A stretch of DNA of 64,000 bases from DATKKG01 sp964475215 (lineage in GTDB: Archaea > Thermoproteota > Nitrososphaeria > Conexivisphaerales > DTJL01): NCBI GenBank assembly GCA_964475215.1, contig CAYYVT010000106.1, positions 1 to 64,000 on the forward strand, read 5' to 3'. Below are positions 1 to 8,047 of the stretch, piece by piece. Each line of letters begins with the position of its first letter. Within the stretch, counting starts at the first letter, position 1. The position numbers and the translations under genes were made by a program. A model generated the notes under the pieces. It saw nothing but the letters and a program-made list of their open reading frames with translations. It had not been told where the DNA came from and searched no databases.

Positions 1-269
1 CCCCGGTGCTCCAGATGTACATCATCCCCATCGCTGGGATCAGCGAACCTGTAGCATCTTCTGGAGCCTGCCGTCCTACCTCTCCAGGGCGTCCTGTGTG
101 CGCTTGCCATGCTGGACGACGCTCCCAACCCGTCCAGCGTCCATTCCTGCGCCGGGTTCTATTGAAAAGCATTACGGGGCAAGACCATTCCAAAGCTTCT
201 TCGGGCTTCTTCTCGACGCTGTCGCGATTCTGGAGGTTGGCGCCTAAGCGGGCGTCCCTAGGTGATGTT
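1..269. other. left-edge stretch without a recognised gene
   Basis: I translated all frames and found nothing I recognise. A short frame on each strand runs to the window edge, so the tail of a gene lying outside the window cannot be excluded. No tRNA-like or repeat structure was seen. Confidence 0.4.
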
Positions 270-752
270 TCAATAGACTAGCAGCTCGTAGAGTATCAGT
301 GCCAGCAGGAGGACAAGAAGCAGCTCTTCGGCCGTGGACCCGGTACGAAGCGGTCCTCTAACCTTGCGATCGCGGAATGGCCGCAGCCACGCGATTCCAC
401 CTTTCGTCATCGAATCTCCTAAGAGGTGGGTCAGGTAGCCGAATCCGAACCCCCAAGCGATTGCGCCGCCAAATCCGCCATGATTCAAGAAGACGTAAAG
501 CGCCGCCGTGAAGAACGAGCAGGCAAAGAGGCTATGCACCACCCCCCTATGCCCGCCAAGGCTCGAAACGGCTCTTGAAACTCCTTCAAAAAGCAGAGAC
601 TGTTGCGCTATACTAGAGCGTGGATGGTCGATGTCAGGAAACACGCTTCCGACGAGGGCTGCAATTAGGACAATGTCTACGCCAGTGTCAATTCCAATCG
701 CCCTTAGGCCAAGGTACAGCGAGGTGGCGAGCGCCAGATGGGTGGTGGCCAT
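270..752 (-). CDS. YdjM/DUF457-like membrane-bound metal-dependent hydrolase
   Basis: This 160-residue membrane protein resembles the YdjM (DUF457) family, whose members are predicted membrane-bound metal-dependent hydrolases. Visible signatures are an early FPDIDHPRS motif (about residue 38), a HRGVVHS motif in the middle and HLLGDSMTKGG later, giving the His/Asp pattern of the family, plus about four hydrophobic helices. I take the ATG at 752; a TTG lies one codon upstream at 755. A TATA-like box on the minus strand near 779-787 puts the transcript start at about 757, so the message would be nearly leaderless. A perfect 12-bp palindrome (758-769) lies between TATA box and start codon. The substrate is unknown. 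Confidence 0.8.
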   Translation of the reverse strand: MATTHLALATSLYLGLRAIGIDTGVDIVLIAALVGSVFPDIDHPRSSIAQQSLLFEGVSRAVSSLGGHRGVVHSLFACSFFTAALYVFLNHGGFGGAIAWGFGFGYLTHLLGDSMTKGGIAWLRPFRDRKVRGPLRTGSTAEELLLVLLLALILYELLVY

Positions 753-757
753 CAAGC

Positions 758-769
758 CATGATATCATG
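758..769. promoter_or_regulatory. 12-bp perfect palindrome at a promoter (possible operator)
   Basis: CATGATATCATG lies between the inferred TATA box (about 779-787, minus strand) and the start of the YdjM-like gene, where a bound repressor would block transcription. Its GATATC core also occurs in the operator of the neighbouring padR gene. A regulatory role is inference. Confidence 0.3.
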
Positions 770-832
770 TGACTGAACGTGTAAAAGGAGCCACATGAGT
801 CCGACCGAAGCGCAAAGTCGTCCAATAAGACG

Positions 833-859
833 GGCAGGCGTTTGGGCCCCTTGCCTGCC
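833..859 (-). terminator. hairpin downstream of padR
   Basis: GGCAGGC (833-839) and GCCTGCC (853-859) form a 7-bp stem with a 13-nt loop, about 25 nt after the padR stop codon. No clear T-run follows on the minus strand, so this may be only a 3' end structure. Confidence 0.3.
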
Positions 860-883
860 GGCAGAGTAGGTTACCCTAGATCT

Positions 884-1384
884 CTAATCTTGGCCCTGAC
901 TGGAAGTTCCGCGATCTTGTTCGTCGATCTTCTGGAGCTCCGATTTGAGGAAGGCCCTATACTTCACTCTCTGCTCGGCGGTGAGGTGCGAAACGTCCTC
1001 CCTGAGCATCTCGGTGAGGCCCATGAGCCGGTCGACCACATCTTGCGCCACGAACCTCCCGTAAAGACCAACGCGCATCAGGCCGCTCAGCGTCCGGTCT
1101 ACTTCATCCTTGGCTCCTTCGTAGCTTTTGAGCCTCCTCCCTCCAGCCTCAGTGGTCGTATACCGACCATCGATGTCTTCGATCAGCCCCTCGGAGAGCA
1201 ACTTCCCCAGGAGAGGGTAGACCAGGCCCGGAGACGGCCTCCAGGCGCCGCCGGTCCTTCTATCCGTTTCATCCATGATTTCCTTCCCTGTCATCGGCTT
1301 CTCCTGCAACAATGAGAGGACATAGTATCTCGAGAAGCCCCTCGGGACCACGCTTCGTCCCGCGCCCGTCTTCTGTTCGCTCAT
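884..1384 (-). CDS. PadR-family transcriptional regulator
   Basis: The protein has 166 residues. Its N-terminal winged helix begins about residue 16 (RYYVLSLLQEKPMTGKEIM) and continues through the PSPGLVYPLLGKL recognition region and the TTTEAG wing. This is the PadR pattern: a PadR winged helix followed by a helical C-terminal dimerisation domain. The open frame extends further upstream to 1663, but the extension is not family-like. The ATG at 1384 begins MSEQKTG, and a TATA-like box 25 nt before it (about 1404-1414, minus strand) supports a leaderless start there. Two overlapping ATATC-N6-GATAT palindromes cover this promoter, which suggests autorepression. A membrane protein is transcribed divergently from 1536 and could be a co-regulated target. 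Confidence 0.85.
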   Translation of the reverse strand: MSEQKTGAGRSVVPRGFSRYYVLSLLQEKPMTGKEIMDETDRRTGGAWRPSPGLVYPLLGKLLSEGLIEDIDGRYTTTEAGGRRLKSYEGAKDEVDRTLSGLMRVGLYGRFVAQDVVDRLMGLTEMLREDVSHLTAEQRVKYRAFLKSELQKIDEQDRGTSSQGQD

Positions 1385-1414
1385 ATCACTGGCGATATCG
1401 CAAGCGATATTTAA
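1383..1414 (-). promoter_or_regulatory. padR promoter with tandem overlapping operators
   Basis: Two copies of ATATC-N6-GATAT occur back to back at 1383-1398 and 1395-1410, sharing a GATATC centre. The second copy is a perfect 7-bp inverted repeat (ATATCGC/GCGATAT, 2-nt spacer). The minus-strand TATA-like box (CTTAAATA, about 1406-1413) overlaps it, and the first copy covers the start codon. This geometry is what a PadR dimer repressing its own gene would use; the binding itself is inferred. Confidence 0.6.
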
Positions 1415-1535
1415 GCCCTCCCTAGGTCCTTTTCGCTGCCCCCTGACGCCATCTGGCCCTCCAAAGGTCGAAAGCTTCGCGTACCCGATATCTCGGCAAA
1501 GGCTAAATCCGACTTCGCCAAATTCCGTCGTCGCG

Positions 1536-1937
1536 ATGTCAGGCATATCTAACGTGGTCTTCCTCATCATAGGCCTCATCATCCTCTGGATAGTAGCCTC
1601 CATCCCAGCGTACATAGCCGGGAAAATCGTGACGTCCGGCAAGGCGAGCTTCGGCGATGCCATGGCTGCAACGCTAGGAGGGGTATTAGTGTACGCGATA
1701 GTCCTCTTCGCCGTCGCCTATTTCCTGCAACCCTTAGTCGGAGCATCCGCAGACGTACTGGCATTGATTCTAGCTTTCGTTGCCTGGCTTGCCGTGTATA
1801 GGGCATCGTTTGATACCGGCTGGCTAGGAGCTTTCGGAATAGCGGTCCTCTCTTTGCTGGTCCTCATAGTGCTGAACGCAATCTTGGGGAGTCTCTTCGG
1901 GGTCGCGTTCCCTAGCATCTTCCCATTCCCGTTGTGA
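1536..1937 (+). CDS. small hydrophobic membrane protein, function unknown
   Basis: The protein has 133 residues and four clear hydrophobic segments: about residues 7-28, 43-68, 74-90 and 97-125. No catalytic motif is visible. The ATG at 1536 has a weak TATA-like stretch (CTAAATCC, about 1503-1510) 26 nt upstream. It is divergent from padR with a 150-bp gap. PadR regulators often control a nearby membrane or transport gene, so it may be regulated by PadR, but its role cannot be read from sequence. Confidence 0.65.
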   Translation: MSGISNVVFLIIGLIILWIVASIPAYIAGKIVTSGKASFGDAMAATLGGVLVYAIVLFAVAYFLQPLVGASADVLALILAFVAWLAVYRASFDTGWLGAFGIAVLSLLVLIVLNAILGSLFGVAFPSIFPFPL

Positions 1938-1979
1938 CTGACAGCGACGATCGCCCGAGTCTTGCTTGATGGGGCCCCT

Positions 1980-2022
1980 TGTTGGCACCAGCTGGCGACG
2001 CGTTCCGGACCGGTGGCCAACA
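1980..2022. other. intergenic hairpin in the gap 1938-2220
   Basis: TGTTGGC (1980-1986) pairs with GCCAACA (2016-2022), and ACC/GGT extends the stem past a one-base bulge. The rest of this 283-bp gap holds no convincing gene. The TATA-like box for the 5S rRNA (GGTTAATTA, about 2200-2208) closes it. The hairpin could be a 3' end structure or part of a small RNA. Confidence 0.3.
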
Positions 2023-2220
2023 CATCATGAATTCGTGACTTGCATCGTGGACGTTTTGATGGCTCCTTCATCCTTCGCGTTGCCCTCGCTCTTCGCCTCC
2101 TCTTGAGGCGCCCCAATCGGAGGCGGGCCCCTTAGAAACCACAGGCCCTCCCTGAAGGCCCCGGTGGTCTCTTTCTTTCCGATTACGACTGCGGGCAAAG
2201 GTTAATTACTGTGCCCTGAT

Positions 2221-2352
2221 GTGGGTCTGTTCAGCCGGCCATAGGGACGGGGTCCCACCTGGTCCCATTCCGAACCCAGAAGTTAAACCCGTCACCGCCG
2301 CTGTGCTAGTGAGATGCGCGAGCTCTCGCGAAGCAGTGGTGCCGGCGCCTAC
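2221..2352 (+). rRNA. rrf: 5S ribosomal RNA
   Basis: The conserved 5S core is plain: loop A/helix II (CCGGCCATAGGGACGGGG), then CCCATTCCGAACCCAGAAGT and TAAACCCGTC closing helix II, then a helix IV/V arm. The ends were set by pairing GTGGGT (2221-2226) with GCCTAC (2347-2352), so they may be off by a few bases. A TATA-like GGTTAATTA at about 2200-2208 lies the right distance upstream for a dedicated promoter. No 16S or 23S gene is nearby, so this 5S gene is transcribed on its own, as in several archaea. Confidence 0.9.
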
Positions 2353-2532
2353 ATCTCCTTTGTCATGGAGGAATATGGTCAGTTCGGTCCTTCACACTCG
2401 GGCCAAGACACCGGGGATCGACAGGTGGACGCTCCCACAGAGGTCGTCTGGCCGTTTCGGCAGATCCCTTGGGGGACGGCGCTAGTGGGAACAGATTATA
2501 GCTTAAAATAATGCCTCCTTACCCACCCTTCA

Positions 2533-3660
2533 GTGGTCGTGTTAGCGACGCTAGCGCCATTCCAGATAGCCACGGACCCACTGAATCTTACGATTCAGAT
2601 CGCCTTCTTAGTTGGACCCATATTCCTTTTCATGATCTTCGGCCAGCGCTTCCAGCTGATTCAGTACCAGGGGGACGTCGGAAGAGGTCTATCTCGGCTG
2701 AGCCTCCTGAGGGACAAATCCAAGCAGACCCTCATGGGCTATGTCACTAAGAGGGCTCCTGGAAACCAAGAGGTCAGCAAGAAGATGGACGACTTCTTGG
2801 AGTACTTTACCATCCAGCCGGTGAGCATGGACCCCAGTGGCATCGTGAAGAAGATGGACCACATCCTGACTACGCAGGACGACCGCATCAGGGAGGAGGT
2901 CTCTCAGCTGATGCCTGCCACAAACGAAGTGGAGCGCAGCGTCATCGAGAACATGGCCGGCGTCGCCGCCTCCATGAACCAGATCTACAAGGTAGTGCGC
3001 CACTTTTATCTCCTAGGCAAGAAGTCCGCCAACTTCTATCTCATTTACCAGCTCTACATGATCCTGCCCACCCTCCTCAAGCAGGCTGACGCATTGGTCA
3101 TGGCCATGGGGACACTTGAGCAAGGCCAACCTCTAGGCGACGGAATCGGCCCCATGAGCGTCGGCCTCCTCATGAGGGACCTTCCGAAATCCAAGGTAGA
3201 GCGCGACACGGTGGTCGCAGAGACCAGCTACAAGAACAGAAAGGTGGTGCTGCTCAAGTCGGAGGGCCCCAAGGGCTCGCTTGGCGAGCTCGACGACGGG
3301 CTCATAAAGATCCTCGAGGGGGAACACAACGATACTAAGGCCATCATAATGATTGACGCTGCCCTGAAGCTCGAAGGAGAGAAGACAGGCGACGTCGCGG
3401 AGGGTGTCGGCGCCGCCATTGGCGGCTATGGGGTCGAGAAATTCAAGATCGAAGACGCTGCCTACAGGAAGGGCATCCCGCTATACGCCGTTATCGTCAA
3501 GGAGTCGATAATCGAGGCCATAGGGGCCATGAAGAAAGAGATATCGGAATCCGTCGGCGAAGTCCACAAGTCGATCTACAGGATAGTGGAACAGACCGTT
3601 CCGGAGAACGGCAAGGTCGTAGTCATCGGTGTCGGGAACACGCTGGGCGTGGCTCAGTAG
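2533..3660 (+). CDS. DUF1512 family archaeal protein
   Basis: This 375-residue protein matches the roughly 370-residue archaeal DUF1512 family, whose function is not established. One membrane anchor is visible near the N-terminus (about residues 17-38). A large soluble, probably cytoplasmic, part follows. The C-terminal half has two alpha/beta stretches: VVLLKSEGPKGSLGELDDG and the final KVVVIGVGNTLGVAQ. I use the GTG at 2533, since a TATA-like box (GCTTAAAATA, 2501-2510) predicts a transcript starting right there; a second GTG lies at 2539. A zinc-ribbon gene follows after 18 nt and is probably co-transcribed. Confidence 0.8.
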   Translation: MVVLATLAPFQIATDPLNLTIQIAFLVGPIFLFMIFGQRFQLIQYQGDVGRGLSRLSLLRDKSKQTLMGYVTKRAPGNQEVSKKMDDFLEYFTIQPVSMDPSGIVKKMDHILTTQDDRIREEVSQLMPATNEVERSVIENMAGVAASMNQIYKVVRHFYLLGKKSANFYLIYQLYMILPTLLKQADALVMAMGTLEQGQPLGDGIGPMSVGLLMRDLPKSKVERDTVVAETSYKNRKVVLLKSEGPKGSLGELDDGLIKILEGEHNDTKAIIMIDAALKLEGEKTGDVAEGVGAAIGGYGVEKFKIEDAAYRKGIPLYAVIVKESIIEAIGAMKKEISESVGEVHKSIYRIVEQTVPENGKVVVIGVGNTLGVAQ

Positions 3661-3678
3661 GGCGGTGGCACCGACTTG

Positions 3679-3870
3679 ATGGGCGCAGAGGTGGGGTCGA
3701 ACCAGAAGCAGATAGTGTACACCATAGAAGAATGCCCCAAATGTAGCACGAAGAACAAGAGGCTCTTCACCCAGGGCGACTATATCATCAAGGAGGCGGG
3801 GAAGTGTCCCAAGTGCGGAGCCACCATGTTCATCTCCGCAATCTACGGCGAAGCCCCTCCTAAGGCCTAG
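3679..3870 (+). CDS. small zinc-ribbon protein
   Basis: This 63-residue protein contains two CPKC knuckles (CPKCSTKNKR and CPKCGATMF), the four cysteines needed for one zinc-ribbon fold. Such small proteins often bind nucleic acids or act as subunits of larger complexes, but this one is not recognised. The ATG at 3679 is preferred to the TTG at 3676. It follows the DUF1512 gene by 18 nt, and its stop overlaps the convergent map gene by 4 nt. Confidence 0.7.
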   Translation: MGAEVGSNQKQIVYTIEECPKCSTKNKRLFTQGDYIIKEAGKCPKCGATMFISAIYGEAPPKA

Positions 3871-4760
3871 AGGGTAGTCACAAGGGTCTCATTTGCGCCG
3901 ACAAGGACCGTGTGCTCGAACTGGGAGACCAGGGCCCCATCAACGGTCGTAAGCACAGGATACGTCATGGCGATCCTCTCCTTTAGCAGGGACTGCAGTA
4001 TCCCAGCGGCCTTCTCCCCGGCATAGGCCTTTGCGAACCACCTCGAGCTGAAGGGGAGGCTCTTGTAGCTCTGCCAGATGAACTCGGCTGCGCTGGCCAG
4101 CTCCTTGTCCTTGATCCTCTTCCTGCTCACGAGCCTGTATATGTTGCCGGGAGGGCCGTTGATCACCCATCCTCGGGCGGCCTTCGCCACCAGGAACGGC
4201 TCTATGGCGTAGGCCGTGTCAAGCTTGAAGGATCCGTCGGTCCTCTCCCTATCGTTGGGCACCGAAACTCCAGCATGAAGGACGTACTGGTCCAGCTGGT
4301 GGCCGGCTAGGTTAGCTATGGGCCTGTAGCCCCGCCTTGAGGCCTCCATGTCGACGACCTCTCCAACGTTCCCCAGTGCGGCCTCCCTCCTGATCGACTT
4401 CAAGGCATCTGAAAGGATAGCCCTATTGGCAGACACCATGTCCTCCAGAGAGGGATTGAAGTTTACAGTGACGGCCGTGTCGGCGATGTAGCCGTCAACG
4501 TGGACCCCGATATCGAGCTTCACGATCGCCCCCCTCTGAATCCTCCGACTGTCCCCCGGCGACGCGGAGTAATGGGCCGCTTCGGCGTTCTGCGATATGT
4601 TACAGGGAAAGGCGGGAAGCCCTCCTCTGGAGATTATCCTCTCTTCTACCTTCTCACAGACTTCCTCGACGAGCATGTCCTCGGCCATAATTCTCGCGCC
4701 CTCCTGCAATGCCTCTGAAGCTATCTGTCCCGCCTTGACGTAGGATTCCCTTGGGGTCAA
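3867..4760 (-). CDS. map: methionine aminopeptidase, type II
   Basis: This cytoplasmic enzyme removes the initiator methionine from nascent proteins. The 297 residues match the archaeal MetAP2-like length. The metal site can be followed through AHYSASPGD (His about 62), DIGVHVDGYIADTAVTV (two Asp ligands), NLAGHQLDQYVLHAG (His) and the AIEPFL and QFEHTVLV glutamates. It is transcribed opposite to the zinc-ribbon gene, with a 4-nt tail overlap, and divergently from coaD. The AT-rich GGTTTAAAATAAAG around 4785-4798 can serve as promoter for either side. Confidence 0.95.
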   Translation of the reverse strand: MTPRESYVKAGQIASEALQEGARIMAEDMLVEEVCEKVEERIISRGGLPAFPCNISQNAEAAHYSASPGDSRRIQRGAIVKLDIGVHVDGYIADTAVTVNFNPSLEDMVSANRAILSDALKSIRREAALGNVGEVVDMEASRRGYRPIANLAGHQLDQYVLHAGVSVPNDRERTDGSFKLDTAYAIEPFLVAKAARGWVINGPPGNIYRLVSRKRIKDKELASAAEFIWQSYKSLPFSSRWFAKAYAGEKAAGILQSLLKERIAMTYPVLTTVDGALVSQFEHTVLVGANETLVTTL

Positions 4761-4825
4761 TCGCTCACCTATCTCTTGGGAATGGTTTAAAATAAAGACA
4801 TTTTGCTAACTCTCCCGTAGAGGAC

Positions 4826-5323
4826 TTGCATAAGAAGCGGGTCGCCTCCAAAAGATTCAAAGTCGTCGCCCTCGGGGGGACCTTCGATTACCTCCACAAG
4901 GGCCACAGGGCCCTCCTCGACGAAGGCTTCGAGATTGGAGACACGCTCCTCATAGGAGTGGTGTCAGACGCTCTCGCCCACTCCCTTGGCAAGACGCCCG
5001 AGCAGCACTATAACGAAAGGTTCATGGGCGTCGTGAAGTATATAACCGAGAACCACTCGGGCGAGTCTTTCAAGCTCCTCCAGCTTGAGGACCACTATGG
5101 TCCCCTCGCCACAGACCCTTCTGTGGAGGCGGTCGTGGTCACGCCGGAATCGTTTGATCGAGGCATGCACGCTAACTTCGTAAGGACAAAATCTGGCCTG
5201 AGCACCGTGCACGTTATTCTCGTCCCCCTTGTCCTTGCGGAGGACGGAGTGAGAATCTCGTCCACCCGGATAAGGAACAAAGAGATAGACCGTGAAGGCC
5301 GACTGATTTCGCCAAGGCCTTAA
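4826..5323 (+). CDS. coaD: phosphopantetheine adenylyltransferase (archaeal/eukaryotic type)
   Basis: This enzyme catalyses 4'-phosphopantetheine + ATP to dephospho-CoA, the penultimate step of CoA synthesis. The 165-residue protein carries the nucleotidyltransferase signature ALGGTFDYLHKGHRALL (GTFD and the HxGH-type KGH) at residues 15-31 and ISSTRIRNKEI near the end. That is the short archaeal PPAT form, distinct from bacterial CoaD. The start is a TTG at 4826, placed by a TATA-like box about 30 nt upstream; no ATG precedes the conserved domain. CoA demand is high in this genome, given the beta-oxidation island. Confidence 0.93.
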   Translation: MHKKRVASKRFKVVALGGTFDYLHKGHRALLDEGFEIGDTLLIGVVSDALAHSLGKTPEQHYNERFMGVVKYITENHSGESFKLLQLEDHYGPLATDPSVEAVVVTPESFDRGMHANFVRTKSGLSTVHVILVPLVLAEDGVRISSTRIRNKEIDREGRLISPRP

Positions 5324-5363
5324 AAGTTTTTCAACATGACAGCCGTCGAATCCCCCGAAAAGA

Positions 5364-6494
5364 ATGTCAGAACTTCAGCTTGACCCATGGGGGACCACCG
5401 ACATCAAAGACTACAACCGCCTCTATCAGGAGTTCGGAATATCACCCGTTACGGATGAGCTCCTTGCATCTCTGAAGGCGAACAGATACGCAACCCGGAA
5501 GTTCATCTTCGGCCACCGAGACCTCCAACAAATCACCGATGCGGTGGCGTCTGGAAGGCCCTACGCCGTCATGTCAGGCATCAAGCCCACCGGCCCCTTC
5601 CATCTTGGGAGCAAGGTCACGGCCGACGAAATCATATTCTTTCAATCGCTCTCCAAGAAGGCCACTGCCTTCTACGCCATCGCCGACGTCGAAGCGTATT
5701 GCGACAACGGTGTGAACATGGCCGAAAGCTCCAGGATGGCCATTATCAACGCGGCAGACCTGCTTGCGCTCGGCCTCGACCCCGAACGTGCCGTTATCTA
5801 CAAGCAGTCCGACTCGCTCGCCGTCCAGGACCTCGCCTTCATCTTCTCCCGCGACGCTACATTCAATACCCTGAAGGCGATCTACGGAGAGAGGCCCATT
5901 GGCCTCTATCTGTCTGCTTTCGTCCAGGCCGGTGACATCCTACTCCCTCAGACCAAGATCTTCGGGGGGCCCAAGCCGGTTCTGGTACCTGTCGGTGCAG
6001 ACCAGGACCCCCACATCAGGCTGACGAGGGACATCGCACAGAAGCATTCCGCCGATTTGGGCCTGATTCCTCCCTCTGCGGTATACCACAAGCTGGTCAG
6101 GTCGCTCAAGGGAGACACGAAGATGTCCAAGAGGGATCCCATGAGCATGATTACGCTTTCGGACCCGCCTAAGGAAGCCAAGAAGAAGGTTTTGGCAGCG
6201 TTTACCGGTGGGAGGGCCACTGTGGAGGAGCAGAGGCGGCTCGGCGCAAACCCGAACATCTGCCCCGTCTACGATCTTTACCTCTATCACTTCGTTGATG
6301 ACGACGGGATCGTAAGAACTGTCCATGATGAATGCACTTCCGGTGCGAGGCTCTGTGGAGAGTGCAAGCTGCAGGCAGCAGGCTATGTCGAGGCTTTCCT
6401 TCAGAGACACCAAGAGAAGAGGAAGAAGATGACCCCGAAGGCGGAGGAGCTCCTCGAACGCAGCAGGCCCCTCGTGGGACAGAAGCCTATTTAG
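5364..6494 (+). CDS. trpS: tryptophanyl-tRNA synthetase
   Basis: This class I synthetase charges tRNA-Trp. The 376-residue length fits archaeal/eukaryotic TrpRS. The HIGH-like motif is in GIKPTGPFHLGSKVTADE (residues about 73-90), and the KMSKS loop appears as TKMSKRDP (about 252-259). IADVEAYCDNG and PVGADQDPHIRLTRD also match TrpRS rather than TyrRS. The gene has its own TATA-like box (CCTTAAAAG, about 5318-5326). PheRS genes follow 47 nt downstream with their own promoter, forming an aminoacylation cluster. Confidence 0.94.
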   Translation: MSELQLDPWGTTDIKDYNRLYQEFGISPVTDELLASLKANRYATRKFIFGHRDLQQITDAVASGRPYAVMSGIKPTGPFHLGSKVTADEIIFFQSLSKKATAFYAIADVEAYCDNGVNMAESSRMAIINAADLLALGLDPERAVIYKQSDSLAVQDLAFIFSRDATFNTLKAIYGERPIGLYLSAFVQAGDILLPQTKIFGGPKPVLVPVGADQDPHIRLTRDIAQKHSADLGLIPPSAVYHKLVRSLKGDTKMSKRDPMSMITLSDPPKEAKKKVLAAFTGGRATVEEQRRLGANPNICPVYDLYLYHFVDDDGIVRTVHDECTSGARLCGECKLQAAGYVEAFLQRHQEKRKKMTPKAEELLERSRPLVGQKPI

Positions 6495-6541
6495 GCGGCA
6501 GAGCACGAGGCATGACATAAAACAGGTGCATTCATCCACTC

Positions 6542-8047
6542 ATGTCTGGCCAGACACCTCTACACCCACTTGAGAAGAAGGCTCTGTCGATCCTCTTGCG
6601 AAGGAATAAGGTGGGACTCGACGAACTGGCTACGGAGTCGAACGAGAACGTCGACCAGATAAGGCGCGTAGTCGAGTGGCTGAAAGCAAAGAAACTCGTC
6701 GACGTGGAGCTCAAGGCACGTACTCTCGTATTCCTCGGGAAGGAAGGTAGGGATGCCGCAGCCAACGGCCTCCCTGAGGCCCGGCTTGCCCGGTTCCTCT
6801 CAACACAGACAGGTCAACTCCCTCTTCCCATGGTCAATGTTCAGCTTGGGATGGATGCCACGGCCTTCAATGCTGCCGTCGGAAGGGCCAAGCAGGAGGG
6901 GTGGATTCGCGTCGAGAGGAGCGGCGAAGGGTTGATAGCATCCTCGCCCACCCTGCTTCCTACTCAGCCCGCAGAGGAACTTCTGAAGAAGCTCTCCGCG
7001 GGGCCGACGGATAAGAAGTCCCTGTCCTCCGAGGAGCTAGCGATCCTCGCCACGCTTTCCAGGCGCCCCGGTTACCTCACTGAGAAGGAGGAGAAGACCG
7101 CGGAGGTGAGGCTGCTCGAGCTGCCCCCGGGGATCAACCTGGACTCTTCGGAGGAGGTGGTCCTCACGGCCTCCCTTCTGGAGAAGGCAGCCCAGGGCTC
7201 CATCAGGCTTTCGAAGCTGGACGTATCCTCCGCTTCGCCGGTGCTGCCCATGGGGAGGGAGCATCCCATGGCTACATTCCTCAGGCACGTCAGGGAGACG
7301 CTCCTCGGGATGGGCTTCGAAGAAGTGGACGGACCTCTGGTCCAATCCAGTTTCTGGACCTTCGATGCCCTCTTCACCCCTCAGGACCACCCTGCTCGCG
7401 AGATGCAGGACACCTTCTACCTCGAAGACGTCAGGTCCAAGGTAGGCAATCCCGCCCTCGTCAAGAAGGTGAAGAGGGTGCACGAGGATGGGTGGAATAT
7501 AGGATCGAAGGGATGGGGGTACCGCTGGTCCCTAGCCGAGGCGGAAAGGTCGGTGATGAGAACGCACACCACGGCCATAACCATAAGATACCTGGCTGAG
7601 AATTCCCGTGAAAGCGCCAAGGTCTTCAGCCTCGGAAAGGTGTTCAGGAATGAGAGCGCCAACTCCACTCACCTTATGGAGTTCAATCAGATCGAGGGCA
7701 TAGTCGTAGAGAGGAACGCTAGCCTGCGTCTCCTCAAGGGATACCTCTCGACTTTCCTCAAGGGGCTTGGGTTCGAAAAGGTGGCATTTCAGCCCTCCTT
7801 CTTCCCATACACGGAGCCCTCGATGGAGCCTGCCGTCTACTCCGAGAAGCTTGGGAAGTGGCTTGAGCTTGGCGGGTCGGGGCTGTTTCGCCCCGAAGTG
7901 ACCGTTCCGGTCGGTGTGAAGAACCCCGTCATGGCCTGGGGCTTCGGACTAGAGAGGATCGCCATGCTCTACTTCGACGCGGCCGATATCCGTGATTTCT
8001 ACGCCAACAGGCTTTCTTGGCTGAGAGAGGTGCCCCAATGCCCGTAA
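6542..8047 (+). CDS. pheS: phenylalanyl-tRNA synthetase alpha subunit
   Basis: This is the catalytic alpha chain of the heterotetrameric class II PheRS. Its 501 residues match the long archaeal/eukaryotic form. The N-terminal region has winged-helix repeats (LLRRNKVGLDELA). The class II core contains GMGFEEVDGPLVQSSFWTFD (motif 1), RTHTTAITIRYLA and FRNESANSTHLMEFNQIEG (motif 2), and GFGLERIAMLYFD (motif 3). A TATA-like ACATAAAAC about 26 nt before the ATG at 6542 indicates a leaderless message. The end overlaps pheT by 10 nt, so the subunits are translationally coupled. Confidence 0.95.
   Translation: MSGQTPLHPLEKKALSILLRRNKVGLDELATESNENVDQIRRVVEWLKAKKLVDVELKARTLVFLGKEGRDAAANGLPEARLARFLSTQTGQLPLPMVNVQLGMDATAFNAAVGRAKQEGWIRVERSGEGLIASSPTLLPTQPAEELLKKLSAGPTDKKSLSSEELAILATLSRRPGYLTEKEEKTAEVRLLELPPGINLDSSEEVVLTASLLEKAAQGSIRLSKLDVSSASPVLPMGREHPMATFLRHVRETLLGMGFEEVDGPLVQSSFWTFDALFTPQDHPAREMQDTFYLEDVRSKVGNPALVKKVKRVHEDGWNIGSKGWGYRWSLAEAERSVMRTHTTAITIRYLAENSRESAKVFSLGKVFRNESANSTHLMEFNQIEGIVVERNASLRLLKGYLSTFLKGLGFEKVAFQPSFFPYTEPSMEPAVYSEKLGKWLELGGSGLFRPEVTVPVGVKNPVMAWGFGLERIAMLYFDAADIRDFYANRLSWLREVPQCP

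Noticed and set aside
842..1315. 157-codon plus-strand frame
   Set aside because: It is the antisense of the PadR gene, whose winged-helix match is clear.
1718..2116. Arg-rich minus-strand frame that looks like a small basic ribosomal protein
   Set aside because: It overlaps the membrane-protein gene by 220 nt, has no ATG near the basic part and continues into non-conserved sequence. eL41-like similarity is only compositional.
2314..2511. 65-codon frame overlapping the 5S rRNA
   Set aside because: It begins inside the 5S gene and encodes nothing recognised.
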